Assembly (NCBI GenBank): GCA_963977105.1 | Contig: CAXBNI010000001.1 | Span: 62,001-126,000, forward strand | Direction of reading: 5' to 3' | Length of the DNA: 64,000 nucleotides | From: UBA2705 sp963977105 | Lineage (GTDB): Bacteria > Pseudomonadota > Alphaproteobacteria > Micavibrionales > Micavibrionaceae | Part shown: in pieces, positions 43,012 to 52,716 of the stretch | How positions within the stretch are numbered: the first letter of the stretch is position 1 | Layout of the letters: each line of letters starts with the position of its first letter | Program-made: the position numbers and the translations under genes | The notes under the pieces: generated by a model | Told to the model about the DNA's origin: nothing | Database searches by the model: none | The model's input: the letters and a program-made list of their open reading frames with translations, nothing else

Positions 43012-45339
43012 TTAAGCTGTCGCTTGCGATTTGTCGAAAAGTGTCTCTTGGACAACGTTATCGTGCTTCTGTTCAGAAACCTGCGCTGAAATTGTCGCCA
43101 TAGCCGTCATGTTGATAATACCGCGCGTCGATGTTGACGGGGTTACAATATGAATGGGCAGGCGGGTACCCAATATAAGCGGGCCGATTGAGATGCCGTC
43201 TGTCATTGCTTTTGTTAGGTTTAGTCCAACATTCGCAGCATCTAGATTTGGCATCACCAATAGATTGGCATCTTCTTTGAGCGTCGAATGTGGCATAACC
43301 TCTTCGCGGATCGCTTGGCGTAGCGCGACATCTGCATGCATTTCCCCGTCAATTTGAAGGTCAGGCGCTTTTTCTTTGATAATACGGCACGCTTCAGCCA
43401 TGCGCTGTGCGCTTTCGCTGTCGCGGCTACCGAAGTTTGAATGCGTAATCATTGCGACTTTCGGCACAATACCGAAACGGCGCACTTCTTCTGCTGCGTG
43501 CAGCGTGTTTTCAACTAACTCTTCGACAGTTGGGGTGACGTTCACATGGGTATCGGTAATAAATATTGTACTTTTATTCGTGATTAACGCCGTTAATGCA
43601 GATAGTGTTTTTGCATCTTTATGGACACCGATAATGTCATGGGCGTGCTGCAAGTGGTCTTTAAACCGACCGTAAGCTCCACATATAACCGCATCAGCAT
43701 CGCCTTTATGCAACATTAACGCGCCGATAACTGTTGTGTTCGTACGTACAACTGATTTCGCGAATGCTGGCGTCACGCCGCGGCGCTCAAGTAACTCGTG
43801 ATAGGTTGTCCAATAATCGCGGTAACGTGGATCGCTTTCAGGGTCACAAAGCTCAAAGTCTTTGTCGATTTCTAAACGTAGGCGCAATTTTTTAATGCGC
43901 ATTTCAATGACGCTACGGCGTCCAATAATAATGGGCTTGGCAATGCCATCATCAACGGCTGTTTGTACGGCGCGCAAGACTTTTTCTTCTTCGCCTTCAC
44001 AGTAAGCTACGCGTTTTGGGTCTTGCTTAGCGCGGCTGAAAATAGGGCGCATAACCATGTTTGTTTTGATGATATGGGATTCAAGGTGCTCTTTGTAAGC
44101 GGCCATATCTGTAATTGGGCGTGTTGCGACGCCTGTATCCATTGCGGCCTGCGCCACTTTAATCGGTAGCTCTGTAATAAGACGCGGGTCAAATGGTTTG
44201 GGAATTAAGTATTCGGGGCCAAATTCCAATTGCTCGTCGCTGTAAACGCTGGCAACTTCTGCATCAGCCTCTTTGCGGGCAAGCTCTGCAATCGCCTTAA
44301 CGCATGCCACTTTCATGGCCTCGTTAATCGCTGTCGCGCCGACATCCAGTGCGCCGCGGAAGATATAAGGGAAGCAAAGCACGTTGTTTACTTGGTTGGG
44401 GAAGTCTGATCGTCCGGTACAAATAATGGCTTCGGGTTGCACTTCTTTAACTTCTTCGGGCATGATTTCTGGCGTTGGGTTGGCAAGTGCCATTATCAAC
44501 GGGGCTTTTGACATGCTGCCAATTTGCTGTTTGCTTACAGCGCCTGGGCCAGATAGGCCGAGGAAAACATCGGCGCGCGCGATGGCATCATCCAATGTGC
44601 GGGCATCTGTATCATTTGCGAATTTTTCTTTCGCTTTATCCATGCCTTCATTGCGGCCTTTATAAACGGGACCGTTACGGTCGCAGACGATAATGTTTTC
44701 TTTTGGTAGCCCCATTTCATTAAGGAGAGTCAAGCATGCAATAGCGGCTGCGCCTGCCCCAGAAGCGACAAGTTTGATTTGTTTGATGTCGCGCCCTGTG
44801 TAATGCAGCCAGTTTGTGAAGGCTGCGCCAACAATAATCGCGGTACCGTGTTGGTCGTCATGGAATACAGGTATCTTCATACGCTCACGTAGACGTTCTT
44901 CAATCTCAAAACATTCAGGTGCTTTGATGTCTTCCAAATTAATGCCGCCAAAAGATGGTTCAAGGCGCGCAACAGTATCAACAAAATTATCGACATCAAG
45001 CTCATCAATTTCAATATCGACAGAATCAATATTGGCGAATTTTTTAAACAGGACGGCTTTACCTTCCATCACAGGTTTTGCGGCAAGTGCGCCAATGTCA
45101 CCAAGGCCAAGTACGGCTGTGCCGTTAGTGATAACGGCGACTAAATTACCGCGTGATGTGTAATCAAGCGCTTTGAGAGGGTCTTTTGCAATCTCTTCAC
45201 AAGGGGCTGCAACGCCAGGAGAGTAGGCAAGGGCAAGGTCTTTTGCGGTGGCCATTGCTTTTGTTGGCACCATGGCTATTTTACCAGGCGTTGGAAATTT
45301 GTGATATTCTAAGGCTGCTTCACGAATATTGTCTTTCAT
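43012..45339 (-). CDS. maeB: NADP-dependent malic enzyme with phosphotransacetylase-like domain
   Basis: A 775-residue MaeB-type protein that decarboxylates malate to pyruvate. The N-terminal malic enzyme part (1-430) contains the tyrosine region [31 protein letters not shown] and a Rossmann segment [15 protein letters not shown]. The C-terminal part (about 430-770) is phosphate-acetyltransferase-like, with [13 protein letters not shown] and [14 protein letters not shown] motifs; in related proteins it is regulatory and inactive as a Pta. The fusion is normal for proteobacteria. It is monocistronic, with terminators on both sides. Confidence 0.96.
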   Translation of the reverse strand: MKDNIREAALEYHKFPTPGKIAMVPTKAMATAKDLALAYSPGVAAPCEEIAKDPLKALDYTSRGNLVAVITNGTAVLGLGDIGALAAKPVMEGKAVLFKKFANIDSVDIEIDELDVDNFVDTVARLEPSFGGINLEDIKAPECFEIEERLRERMKIPVFHDDQHGTAIIVGAAFTNWLHYTGRDIKQIKLVASGAGAAAIACLTLLNEMGLPKENIIVCDRNGPVYKGRNEGMDKAKEKFANDTDARTLDDAIARADVFLGLSGPGAVSKQQIGSMSKAPLIMALANPTPEIMPEEVKEVQPEAIICTGRSDFPNQVNNVLCFPYIFRGALDVGATAINEAMKVACVKAIAELARKEADAEVASVYSDEQLEFGPEYLIPKPFDPRLITELPIKVAQAAMDTGVATRPITDMAAYKEHLESHIIKTNMVMRPIFSRAKQDPKRVAYCEGEEEKVLRAVQTAVDDGIAKPIIIGRRSVIEMRIKKLRLRLEIDKDFELCDPESDPRYRDYWTTYHELLERRGVTPAFAKSVVRTNTTVIGALMLHKGDADAVICGAYGRFKDHLQHAHDIIGVHKDAKTLSALTALITNKSTIFITDTHVNVTPTVEELVENTLHAAEEVRRFGIVPKVAMITHSNFGSRDSESAQRMAEACRIIKEKAPDLQIDGEMHADVALRQAIREEVMPHSTLKEDANLLVMPNLDAANVGLNLTKAMTDGISIGPLILGTRLPIHIVTPSTSTRGIINMTAMATISAQVSEQKHDNVVQETLFDKSQATA

Positions 45340-45500
45340 GGTTTAAGACTCTCTTTTTATTTTGTTTAAACACTCTATTACCTTGCGCCTATATCGCGCG
45401 CAGCATGTATTTTTTAACAAATGGCACGAGGGGCAGCAAGCGATAGTTATGCTTAGCTGTCTTTCACACGGAAAATTCTTTGCTGGGGCGCACAAAAAAA

Positions 45501-45528
45501 ATGGCCACTCAACTTTTGAAGTGGCCAT
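45501..45528 (-). terminator. Terminator after the 45556 orphan
   Basis: A perfect inverted repeat, ATGGCCACT and AGTGGCCAT, with a loop of about ten bases. Reading leftwards a run of seven T follows. Confidence 0.85.
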
Positions 45529-45555
45529 ATAAGATGTTTATTTTAAATATAAAGG

Positions 45556-45864
45556 TTATCTAATTGTCAGCGTCGACGCTTGTTTTACTGCTGTGCCAGA
45601 CGGTGGGGCAGGGATAAAGTTTTTATCGAAGTAGCCTGCAGGAACTACTGTGTAACCATCTTCGTCGTTTGTGTTCTCAAATAAAACGTCTCCAGCCTGT
45701 GCTGTGTAGGCTTTTGCGATAAAATCAAAAGTCGTTTCTTCTGTAAGAACCACATAGCTTATTGGGCTTGCGTCATCGGCAATATTTTTTCTAAAGTAAC
45801 CCTGGTCGCTTACTTGTGCGGTAGCTTTTGTGTTAAATACGGCGTTAAATTTACTCGCTGACAT
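45556..45864 (-). CDS. Small uncharacterised protein
   Basis: A 102-residue protein that I do not recognise. It has no signal peptide and appears beta-rich with two similar Gly-Tyr-Phe turns (DQGYFRKN and PAGYFDKN), suggesting an internal duplication. The sequence in between is rich in Asp, Glu and Thr. The ATG at 45864 is preferred over an upstream TTG. A strong terminator follows. It is divergent from the orphan at 46024. Confidence 0.5.
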   Translation of the reverse strand: MSASKFNAVFNTKATAQVSDQGYFRKNIADDASPISYVVLTEETTFDFIAKAYTAQAGDVLFENTNDEDGYTVVPAGYFDKNFIPAPPSGTAVKQASTLTIR

Positions 45865-46023
45865 GAACAAAGGCGCTCCATTGCCTTCTATACAGCCTCG
45901 GTGAGTTCTGCCAATAAAAAAAGGTGTTTTTAGGTTGACATAATCTGTTGTTGTCTGTAGTCATGCTGTTGTGCTTATTTGCTGAGCATCACCTAGAATG
46001 AATGGTATGGAGCGTTAAGAGTC

Positions 46024-46617
46024 ATGTCGCATATAGCCGCAATATTAAGAAATCAACATAATGCAGCGTTCCGACGTAAGCTTGAGGCGCAGGTTACTGC
46101 GCCGTTAACGTTGCTGTCCGAAATATACTTTCCTGCGTCTTCGACTGCCTTGCCGACATACGATACAGGCTATAATAATCGCCCCTTAAGGCATAGCCGG
46201 ATAGAGGGTAGCGATGCGAATACGCCGGTACTTAGTGCTGTGTTCTGCGCGAGCGTACAGATGGGTATAAAGGCTTATGGCCCTGATGGCGATGCGGCGC
46301 ATCATGAGTTTATGTTGCGGAATCGGGCGGCGAGCGATTTGTGCTTTCAAATCGTTGCAGATTTAAAACAACAAGATGTGCGTGCGTGCGTGGCTTATAA
46401 AAGCGAAGAAACTGAGGCGGGGCGTATCTGGCAGTTTGGTGTATCGATGCCGATCACCAGACCGTTTTGGAACCGCAAAAGGGATATACGACCAGAGCCG
46501 AATAGTCGAGACCTTGCTGTTTTTAACCGTTATTTATTAGATAATGCGTACATTACAGAAGAGGATGCTGTCCCTGTATTCTCCGCACGGGTGCGGTATT
46601 TGGCGCAGCAGCTTTAA
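46024..46617 (+). CDS. Uncharacterised soluble protein
   Basis: A 197-residue protein that I do not recognise. It is Ala- and Arg-rich without signal or membrane segment. It contains YNNRPLRHSRIEGSDANTPV, VQMGIKAYGPDGDAAHHEFM and a conserved-looking PITRPFWNRKRDIRPEP stretch. It starts with ATG close to GCGTTAAGAGTC, so the ribosome site is weak. Its stop overlaps by about three to four bases that of the convergent small membrane protein. Confidence 0.55.
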   Translation: MSHIAAILRNQHNAAFRRKLEAQVTAPLTLLSEIYFPASSTALPTYDTGYNNRPLRHSRIEGSDANTPVLSAVFCASVQMGIKAYGPDGDAAHHEFMLRNRAASDLCFQIVADLKQQDVRACVAYKSEETEAGRIWQFGVSMPITRPFWNRKRDIRPEPNSRDLAVFNRYLLDNAYITEEDAVPVFSARVRYLAQQL

Positions 46618-46868
46618 CGATAACTTTTCCAAATGCCGTAAAATATGACGATCAATAATAGTGCGATGATGGGGAGTATGAGTTTGAAGGCGCGATTTGC
46701 ATTGTTTTGTAGGCTTTCTGCCTTGTCTTGAATTTTTTCAGCGCGCCCATACTGTGTTTGCACCATTTCAAATTGCTGCTTTTGAAGTTCGAGCGCTTCT
46801 TTTTGACCTTCACGTATCTCTTTTAGAATCTCTAGCTTTTCAGATTCTAAGTTTTCAGCTTTTGCCAT
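46614..46868 (-). CDS. Small coiled-coil protein with C-terminal membrane anchor
   Basis: An 84-residue protein. A charged coiled coil (residues about 5-55, with SEKLEILKEIREGQKEALEL) is followed by a single C-terminal helix (LILPIIALLLIVIFYGIW) and the end KSYR, i.e. a tail-anchored layout. The ATG at 46868 follows AGGGAAGCATGAC; a longer frame to 46991 would run into the tRNA gene and is rejected. The function is unknown. It lies directly downstream of the tRNA on the same strand. Confidence 0.65.
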   Translation of the reverse strand: MAKAENLESEKLEILKEIREGQKEALELQKQQFEMVQTQYGRAEKIQDKAESLQNNANRAFKLILPIIALLLIVIFYGIWKSYR

Positions 46869-46946
46869 GTCATGCTTCCCTTTGCGTTTACCGCATAAGA
46901 ATAGCACATATTGTGAAAAAATAATGTAATTACTGGCTGGAGTAGT

Positions 46947-47034
46947 TGGTGCGGCCGAGAAGACTCGAACTTCCACGGGATTATCTCCCACCAGATCCTT
47001 AGTCTGGCGCGTCTACCAGTTCCGCCACGGCCGC
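46947..47034 (-). tRNA. tRNA-Leu (anticodon AAG), CCA encoded
   Basis: A complete class II tRNA. The acceptor arms GCGGCCG and CGGCCGC pair over seven bases and are followed by discriminator A and an encoded CCA (46950-46947). The D arm contains GGTAGACGC. The anticodon stem CCAGA/TCTGG encloses the loop CTAAGGA, so the anticodon is AAG (47000-46998). A long variable arm (GGGAGATAATCCC) and a T arm with TTCGAGT follow. The identity as leucine rests on the class II form, the D arm and the anticodon. A at position 34 is unusual for a bacterial leucine tRNA. Confidence 0.93.
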
Positions 47035-47131
47035 ACTTGCACTATGTCGCTTGGTAGGCTATGTGAAATAGCAAAACATTTTCATTGGCGCAAGTAAAAT
47101 ATTATAATGCAGTGAAAAATAAAGGTATGTA

Positions 47132-47770
47132 ATGGAAATTATTAAAGCTAAAGCGCTGATCGCTTATCCAGAGGCGCATGATTTTATGGAGCAGCGCGTG
47201 GCCGATATTCGTGATGAGGCTGCAGATGAAGCCCTATGGTTGCTAGAACACCCCGCACTGTATACGGCGGGCACGAGTGCGCAAGATGAAGATTTGCTCG
47301 ATGCACGTTTCCCTGTTTTCAAAACAGGACGCGGCGGCCAGTATACTTATCATGGGCCTGGGCAGCGCATCGGTTATGTGATGTTAGATTTAAAACGCCG
47401 CCAAAGTGTGCCTGACATTAAAAAATACATATATGATCTAGAAGAGTGGATCATTCGTACAGTCGCTGAGTGGGGGATTATTGGTGAGCGCCGTGAAGGC
47501 CGGGTTGGTATATGGGTTAATTTAGAGCCCTATGGGCGTGACGGCGAAGCGAAAATCGCGGCGATTGGGGTGCGCATTCGGCGTTGGGTGACATTTCACG
47601 GCATTTCATTGAACCTAAAGCCTGCGCTAGATAACTTTGAAGGCATTGTGCCGTGCGGTCTTGCCGGCTATGGTGTGACGTCATTTGAAGATTTGGGTGT
47701 GTCCTATGAAGAAGGCGCTGTTGACGCTGCGCTTGTTAAAAACTTTCAAGCTGTTTTTGGCCCGACGTAG
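47132..47770 (+). CDS. lipB: Octanoyl-[ACP]-protein N-octanoyltransferase
   Basis: A 212-residue enzyme that transfers octanoate from acyl carrier protein to lipoyl domains, the first step of lipoate synthesis. The motifs are GRGGQYTYHGPGQRIGYV, the Lys in AKIAAIGVRI (about residue 140), WVTFHGISLN and the catalytic Cys in GIVPCGLAGYG (about residue 174). AAAGG precedes the ATG by seven to eight bases. lipA is not in the window. Residue content and length are normal. Confidence 0.95.
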   Translation: MEIIKAKALIAYPEAHDFMEQRVADIRDEAADEALWLLEHPALYTAGTSAQDEDLLDARFPVFKTGRGGQYTYHGPGQRIGYVMLDLKRRQSVPDIKKYIYDLEEWIIRTVAEWGIIGERREGRVGIWVNLEPYGRDGEAKIAAIGVRIRRWVTFHGISLNLKPALDNFEGIVPCGLAGYGVTSFEDLGVSYEEGAVDAALVKNFQAVFGPT

Positions 47771-47804
47771 CCAAGCTAACATTTAAAACCTGGACATAGA
47801 AAGT

Positions 47805-47827
47805 GGCCCGCAGAACCTCTGCCGGCC
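47805..47827. terminator. Hairpin between lipB and the FlaG-like gene
   Basis: GGCCCGCAG and CTGCCGGCC pair around a five-base loop with one internal C-C mismatch. It lies between two convergent genes, but no strong T run follows, so its terminator role is tentative. Confidence 0.4.
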
Positions 47828-47858
47828 GTATTAATAGATAATATTTACGCGTTAACGT

Positions 47859-48323
47859 TTAAGTTAAAACGGAAACTTCGCCACCTGATGGTGGTGCTGT
47901 GTTTGTAACTGCTGCTGCCGTTGCTGCGTATTCAGTTGCAGCACTTTGCGATGTCACAGGTGTTTGTACCTGTGGCGGAGTGGCAGATGCTGCTCGCTGT
48001 GGCGCAGCGCTAGTAAGCGCGCCTGACGATGCAGAGCTCACAATTTGTGCTTCAGCCTTTTGAACTGTAGCAGCTTGTGCTGTTGCAAAGTTTTGAACCC
48101 CTTTTGGGATTTGGCGTTGTACGTCACCAGTGTTGTTGTCGCGAATCTGTAAGACCGCTTCTCCCTTGGTGACATATACATATGGGCTAATATAAGGTGC
48201 TGAAACTGATAGCTTCTGTATCGCTTCCGGAGAAGTCGCTACGCCCTTATCAATACGTGTGTTGTCTGTGTTCACCTTAAGTAGCGGTGCGTTTGAGACA
48301 ACAGAGTTTACTGCTTCTAACAT
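47859..48323 (-). CDS. FlaG-like protein next to the flagellar cluster
   Basis: A 154-residue protein. Residues about 45-75 read YVYVTKGEAVLQIRDNNTGD followed by VQRQIPKG. This is the strand-turn-strand plus RQIP pattern of FlaG, a protein affecting filament length. The C-terminal half is low-complexity Ala/Ser/Thr/Pro/Gln and probably disordered, which is unlike typical short FlaG. AGGAAAAACC precedes the ATG. It is divergent from fliF across 459 bases. The link to flagella is inferred from the motif and position. Confidence 0.45.
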   Translation of the reverse strand: MLEAVNSVVSNAPLLKVNTDNTRIDKGVATSPEAIQKLSVSAPYISPYVYVTKGEAVLQIRDNNTGDVQRQIPKGVQNFATAQAATVQKAEAQIVSSASSGALTSAAPQRAASATPPQVQTPVTSQSAATEYAATAAAVTNTAPPSGGEVSVLT

Positions 48324-48782
48324 TGGTTTTTCCTAACCTTTCTTAAGGGTGTCAATCCTTGACTACCCGTTAATATGCACCCAACTCCCCAGTCGGATGC
48401 AATACCCTAATATCAATTATAGGTAATCTCTATCTAAAAAGTCAAGCTTTTTGTCTATTATTTAGAACAGGGCGCGTTAAGCTTTAGTATGGCAGGGGGT
48501 GCTGTGGTGGTTGTTTCAATCACATTATAAAAAAAGGAATGTAAGGTGGCAACAGGGAATAAAACAATGTATACTATAAAGTAAGTAAGTTTTTGTTTGC
48601 TTTTTGAACTGAGGGTTTGATTTAAAAAGCGGTTTAATAATAAAGGCTTATTGTTGTTTCCTTTACCATCTTGGCTGAAGGGGCAAGCTCTCAAAGGCGT
48701 AAACGTTTCTGTTTGCAGCTTTTTCTTTTATGTGGTTAGGGATAGTCGTGTTCGTTTTTAGTAGCTGGAGTAGGTGCAAGGC
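48324..48782. other. Divergent intergenic region upstream of fliF
   Basis: 459 bases between the FlaG-like gene and fliF. It is AT-rich and should hold promoters in both directions. I searched for a -24/-12 sigma54 site (TGGCAC-N5-TTGC) and saw only fragments with wrong spacing (for example near 48490). A 78-codon - strand open frame at 48458-48694 has no family features and is probably not a gene. Nothing else was recognised. Confidence 0.5.
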
Positions 48783-50471
48783 GTGAATAGTTTTTTGGAT
48801 GTTTTAAAACAGATTGGCCCAGCGAGATTGGGCATTATGGGTGGTGTAGTCCTCGCATTGCTTGCGTTTTTCGTTTTTGTGTCGTTAAGAGTCTCAACGC
48901 CTGATTACACCCTTTTATATAGAGACTTATCTTCGACTGATGCTGGGCAGGTTGCTGCAGCTTTGGAAGCCGCACAGATACCTTACCAGATTTCTCAGGA
49001 TGGTGGCTCAGTCCGCGCACCTGAAAGTGAAGTCGGGCGCGCACGCATGTTGCTCGCAGAGCAGGGGCTGCCTAATGGAGGCTCCCTTGGTTATGAAATT
49101 TTTGATAAACAGTCCGGTTTTGGTACGACGAATTTCGTGCAGAACGTAAATCAGGTGCGTGCCTTAGAGGGCGAGTTATCGCGTACAATCGTCTCTCTTT
49201 CTCAGGTGCGTAGTGCTCGTGTTCATCTCGTGCTGCCCAAGCGTGAATTGTTTAGCCGTGATAGTCTGCCTGCATCTGCAAGTGTCTTCCTCGGGCTCGT
49301 TCCAGGTAATTCACTTTCACGAGAACAAATTGTTTCCATCCAATCATTGGTCGCGTCTGCTGTACCGCAACTTAAGTCGTCTGATGTGTCAATGGTCGAT
49401 AGTGATGGCAATCTTCTGGCTCGTGGTGGTGACGATGATGACGTCATGAATACGCAGCGCGGCGAAGAAATGCGCCGCAGCTATGAGCGTCGGGTTCAGC
49501 GTAATATCGAAGATTTAGTTGGTAATGTCGTTGGCTACAATAAGGTGCGTGCAAACGTTACGGTTGATTTAAAATTTGACCGCGTAAGTACAAATCAAGA
49601 GCTCTATGACCCTGAGGGGCAAGTTGTTCGTTCAACGCAGGTCGTTGAAGAAAGTGAAAGTGAACGTGAGCCGGCAGGCCAAGGTGTCTCGGTTGAAAAC
49701 AACCTGCCTGCTATTGGAGGTGACTTGCTTGGTGACAGCGCGCCGACACAAGAAGGTTCACGTATTGAAGAAACGACAAATTACGAAATATCAAAAACAA
49801 TCCGCAATACTGTGAGCGAGGTGGGAGAGGTCAGTAAACTCTCAATCGCGGTCCTTGTTGATGGTTCGTACATTAGTGATGAAGACGGTGCGAAAAGCTA
49901 TGCGCCACGTAACCAACAACAGCTGGATCAGATTTATGCATTGGTGCGCTCTGCTGTAGGTTTTGATGAAAGTCGCGGAGACACGCTTGAAGTTATAAAT
50001 ATGCAATTTGCTGAAATTACAGTCGATGACTTGGTCGAAAATGAAACGATTCTTGGTTTTGCTAAGGATGACTTACTGGATACAGCTGAAGTCCTTACTG
50101 TGGCCGTGATGATTATTCTGGTTGTGCTGCTCGTCTTGCAGCCCATGATTGGCCGTTTGATTAGCGCGAGCGGTTCTGAAGAGACTGGGGATGAGGCTCT
50201 TGCGGCGGAAAGCGCGCTGCTCGGTACATCTGCAGCACAGCAACCGATGTTAAGTTCGCCAGGTGGGGGTGACGTCGCCGCGCAAATTGCTGCAGGTGGT
50301 GTTGACTTCGGTTCCGCTGACGACGATGAAGAAGAGGGCGGTAGCATGATTAGTATGGATAAAGTCTCCGGTCAGGTGAAGGCGTCTTCTGTGAAGAAGG
50401 TTGAGGATATTATTGATCAATATCCAAATGAGGCGGTTTCAGTTATACGTAGCTGGATGGGCCAAGAGTAG
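48783..50471 (+). CDS. fliF: Flagellar MS-ring protein FliF
   Basis: A 562-residue inner-membrane ring protein. The first membrane helix (about residues 18-38) is followed by the secretory YscJ-like domain with DYTLLYRDLSSTDAGQVAAA and GSLGYEIFDKQSGFGTTNF, the ring-building motif 3 region, and a second helix at about 435-455 (VLTVAVMIILVVLLVLQPMI). The C-terminus DKVSGQVKASSVKKVEDIID binds FliG. The GTG at 48783 is chosen because GGAGTAGG lies at the right distance; an upstream GTG at 48774 is too close to it. It is the first gene of the flagellar run. Confidence 0.95.
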   Translation: MNSFLDVLKQIGPARLGIMGGVVLALLAFFVFVSLRVSTPDYTLLYRDLSSTDAGQVAAALEAAQIPYQISQDGGSVRAPESEVGRARMLLAEQGLPNGGSLGYEIFDKQSGFGTTNFVQNVNQVRALEGELSRTIVSLSQVRSARVHLVLPKRELFSRDSLPASASVFLGLVPGNSLSREQIVSIQSLVASAVPQLKSSDVSMVDSDGNLLARGGDDDDVMNTQRGEEMRRSYERRVQRNIEDLVGNVVGYNKVRANVTVDLKFDRVSTNQELYDPEGQVVRSTQVVEESESEREPAGQGVSVENNLPAIGGDLLGDSAPTQEGSRIEETTNYEISKTIRNTVSEVGEVSKLSIAVLVDGSYISDEDGAKSYAPRNQQQLDQIYALVRSAVGFDESRGDTLEVINMQFAEITVDDLVENETILGFAKDDLLDTAEVLTVAVMIILVVLLVLQPMIGRLISASGSEETGDEALAAESALLGTSAAQQPMLSSPGGGDVAAQIAAGGVDFGSADDDEEEGGSMISMDKVSGQVKASSVKKVEDIIDQYPNEAVSVIRSWMGQE

Positions 50472-50498
50472 TTAATTCAAGGTATTTGGAAAGCGAAT

Positions 50499-51515
50499 AT
50501 GCGTAAACGCGAAGATTATAGAACGTTAACAGGTGCGGAGAAGGCAGCGATTTTGTTGCTGTCGCTTGGTGAGGATTACAGCTCGCGTGTTTTTGAGCTG
50601 ATGGATGATGAAGAGATTCTGGAGATTTCGCAAACTATGGCGAATCTCGGTAAGGTTAATTCAAGTATCGTCGAGCGTCTTTTTGTCGATTTTGCAGAGC
50701 AAATGAGTTCGACAAATTCACTCGTTGGTACGTTGGATAGTACGGAGCGCTTGCTTGCACGGGTAATGGGGTCAGATAAGGTTGACCGTATAATGGAAGA
50801 AATTCGTGGCCCTGCAGGCCGTACCATGTGGGAGAAGCTTGGTAATGTGAACGAAGAAATCCTCGCGAGTTTTTTACAAAAAGAGTATCCGCAAACTGTA
50901 GCTGTTGTGCTATCAAAAATTGCAACGGACCATGCCGCTGCGGTGCTTGGCTTATTGCCCGATGGTTTTGCACTTGAGGTTGTCAATAGAATGCTGCGTA
51001 TGGAGGCCGTCCAAAAAGACGTGTTAGATGACGTGGAAAGAACGCTACGTACTGAGTTTATGTCGAATCTTGCTCGTACGGCACGCCGCGATTCGCATGA
51101 AATGATGGCAGATATCTTTAATAATTTAGAGCGTGTTGTTGAGACCAAGTTTATGGAAGCTTTGGAAGAGAACAACCCTGATGCTGCTGAAAAAATCAGA
51201 TCACTTATGTTTACATTTGAAGATCTGTACAAAATGGATGCAAGTTCGGTTCAGACTGTTATACGCGCCGTTGATAAGGATAAGTTGCCTACCGCACTTA
51301 AGGGGGCCACCGACAGTGTGAAGGACTTGTTCTTTTCTAATATGTCAGAGCGTGCTGCAAAAATTATGAAGGAAGACATGGCGGCTATGGGGCCTGTGCG
51401 CCTTAAAGACGTTGAGGAGGCGCAGCAATATATTGTTAATGTTGCGAAGGACCTTGAGTCTCGCGGCGAAATTATTATTGCTACCGGCAGTGAAGAAGAC
51501 GAAATGATTTACTAA
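50499..51515 (+). CDS. fliG: Flagellar motor switch protein FliG
   Basis: A 338-residue C-ring protein that links FliF to the rotor and carries the torque-generating surface. The N-terminal domain starts [20 protein letters not shown], the middle domain has [17 protein letters not shown] (equivalent to the EHPQTIALIL motif), and the C-terminal domain contains [15 protein letters not shown] and [20 protein letters not shown]. It follows fliF by 27 bases. All parts are present. Confidence 0.96.
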   Translation: MRKREDYRTLTGAEKAAILLLSLGEDYSSRVFELMDDEEILEISQTMANLGKVNSSIVERLFVDFAEQMSSTNSLVGTLDSTERLLARVMGSDKVDRIMEEIRGPAGRTMWEKLGNVNEEILASFLQKEYPQTVAVVLSKIATDHAAAVLGLLPDGFALEVVNRMLRMEAVQKDVLDDVERTLRTEFMSNLARTARRDSHEMMADIFNNLERVVETKFMEALEENNPDAAEKIRSLMFTFEDLYKMDASSVQTVIRAVDKDKLPTALKGATDSVKDLFFSNMSERAAKIMKEDMAAMGPVRLKDVEEAQQYIVNVAKDLESRGEIIIATGSEEDEMIY

Positions 51516-51528
51516 TAGATCTGAAGGA

Positions 51529-52242
51529 ATGAGATCTGATACTATGAATTCAGGAAAAGACGATAGTGATAAAAAGAGCGCAGTAGCAGACACAAAGAAA
51601 TTTATGTTTGATCTGCATTCGTTTGACCCGCCTGAGGTGGAAGAGGAAGAGCTCGTGCCACCGCCGCCAAGCTTTAGCGAAGAGGAGCTTGCTGCGGCAA
51701 AACAGCAAGGCTTTGATGCTGGGCATAAGCAGGCTTTAGAAGAAAGTGCTGAATCCAGAGAGCAATATATATCACAGCAGCTGCAAGTGATAGCGGCTAA
51801 TTATGCGGAACTGTTTAGGGAAGAAGCCACACGCACGGATAGATTTGAGCGAGAAGTCCTTAGCTTGTGCCTTGTGATGTTTAATCAGGCCTTTCCTGCT
51901 TTGGCAGAAGAGCATGGGCAAAATGAAGTTGAGGCTGTTATTCGCGACGTTTTTACGAATAACGAAGGTTTAAGCGAAATTGTTGTTCATGTCCGTTCTG
52001 AGGATAAAGACGAAATAGAAGCATGTATGGAGCTGATGAACCCGCGCCCCGATTATTTGGTTTGTACGGCGGATGATAGCTTGATGGCTGGGGCCGTAAA
52101 AATGAAATGGAAAGATGGTGGCGCAATTCGCGACCCAGAGGCCACTGGTAAAAAGATTGCAGATATATTAATAAAGACGCTTGCCAGAAGTGAGCTAAAC
52201 GATCAAAATCAAAGTTCAGAAGATGGAGAGAATGAATCATGA
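51529..52242 (+). CDS. fliH: Flagellar export ATPase regulator FliH
   Basis: A 237-residue peripheral stator of the flagellar export ATPase FliI. An acidic, Pro-rich N-terminus (EEEELVPPPPSFSEEELAAA) leads to a GFDAGHKQALEE helix and a coiled coil, then a C-terminal domain ending near YLVCTADDSLMAGAVKMKWK, which matches FliH. Two starts are possible (51529 and 51544); the AAGGA upstream is poorly spaced for both, so the N-terminus is uncertain by five residues. It overlaps fliN by four bases (ATGA). fliI is not in the window. Confidence 0.85.
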   Translation: MRSDTMNSGKDDSDKKSAVADTKKFMFDLHSFDPPEVEEEELVPPPPSFSEEELAAAKQQGFDAGHKQALEESAESREQYISQQLQVIAANYAELFREEATRTDRFEREVLSLCLVMFNQAFPALAEEHGQNEVEAVIRDVFTNNEGLSEIVVHVRSEDKDEIEACMELMNPRPDYLVCTADDSLMAGAVKMKWKDGGAIRDPEATGKKIADILIKTLARSELNDQNQSSEDGENES

Positions 52243-52661
52243 GTGACGATGAAGGCATAAAGCAAGACGCCCCTGACGATATTGCGGCAGATGACGCATC
52301 AGACGATGCAAACCCTGATGATGGTATGACAGTGGCTGACGCACTTAACCTCGATGAGATGGCGGGCGAGCTATTAGATGAGGGGCCACAAAGAGAATAT
52401 GCTATGGGCGAAGCTATGGCAGGTGATGTGTCGGCGATATATGATATCCCAGTGCAAATCTCGGCTGTACTTGGGCGCTCAACCATGCAGGTGTCTCAGC
52501 TTTTGAAGCTTGGCCGTGGTGCGGTTGTCGATTTGGATAGAAAAGTCGGAGAAGCAATTGATATCTACGTTAACAACCGCTTGGTTGCACGTGGTGAAGT
52601 TGTTGTTGTGGAAGATAAGCTTGGTATCACAATGACTGAAATTGTAAAATCAGAGAGATAA
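52239..52661 (+). CDS. fliN: Flagellar motor switch protein FliN
   Basis: A 140-residue C-ring protein. An acidic, disordered N-terminal extension (about residues 1-65, rich in Asp, Ala and Glu) precedes the SpoA domain: YDIPVQISAVLGRSTMQVSQ, LLKLGRGAVVDLDRKVGEAI and VNNRLVARGEVVVVEDKLGI. Translation is coupled to fliH by the ATGA overlap. fliM, the usual partner, is not in the window. Confidence 0.95.
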   Translation: MSDDEGIKQDAPDDIAADDASDDANPDDGMTVADALNLDEMAGELLDEGPQREYAMGEAMAGDVSAIYDIPVQISAVLGRSTMQVSQLLKLGRGAVVDLDRKVGEAIDIYVNNRLVARGEVVVVEDKLGITMTEIVKSER

Positions 52662-52716
52662 AGGCTAACCATATTTAGCTTTTTAGGCATAATAGCAGTT
52701 AGAATAGTAAGTATAT

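Noticed and set aside
46869..46991. N-terminal extension of the small coiled-coil protein to 46991
   Set aside because: The extension would read into the tRNA-Leu gene, and a good ribosome site supports the start at 46868.
48480..48520. TGGCA...TGCTG looking like a sigma54 promoter before fliF
   Set aside because: The distance between the GG and GC elements is about two bases too short.
48458..48694. A 78-codon - strand frame upstream of fliF
   Set aside because: No ribosome site, no recognisable motif, and it fills a region expected to hold promoters.
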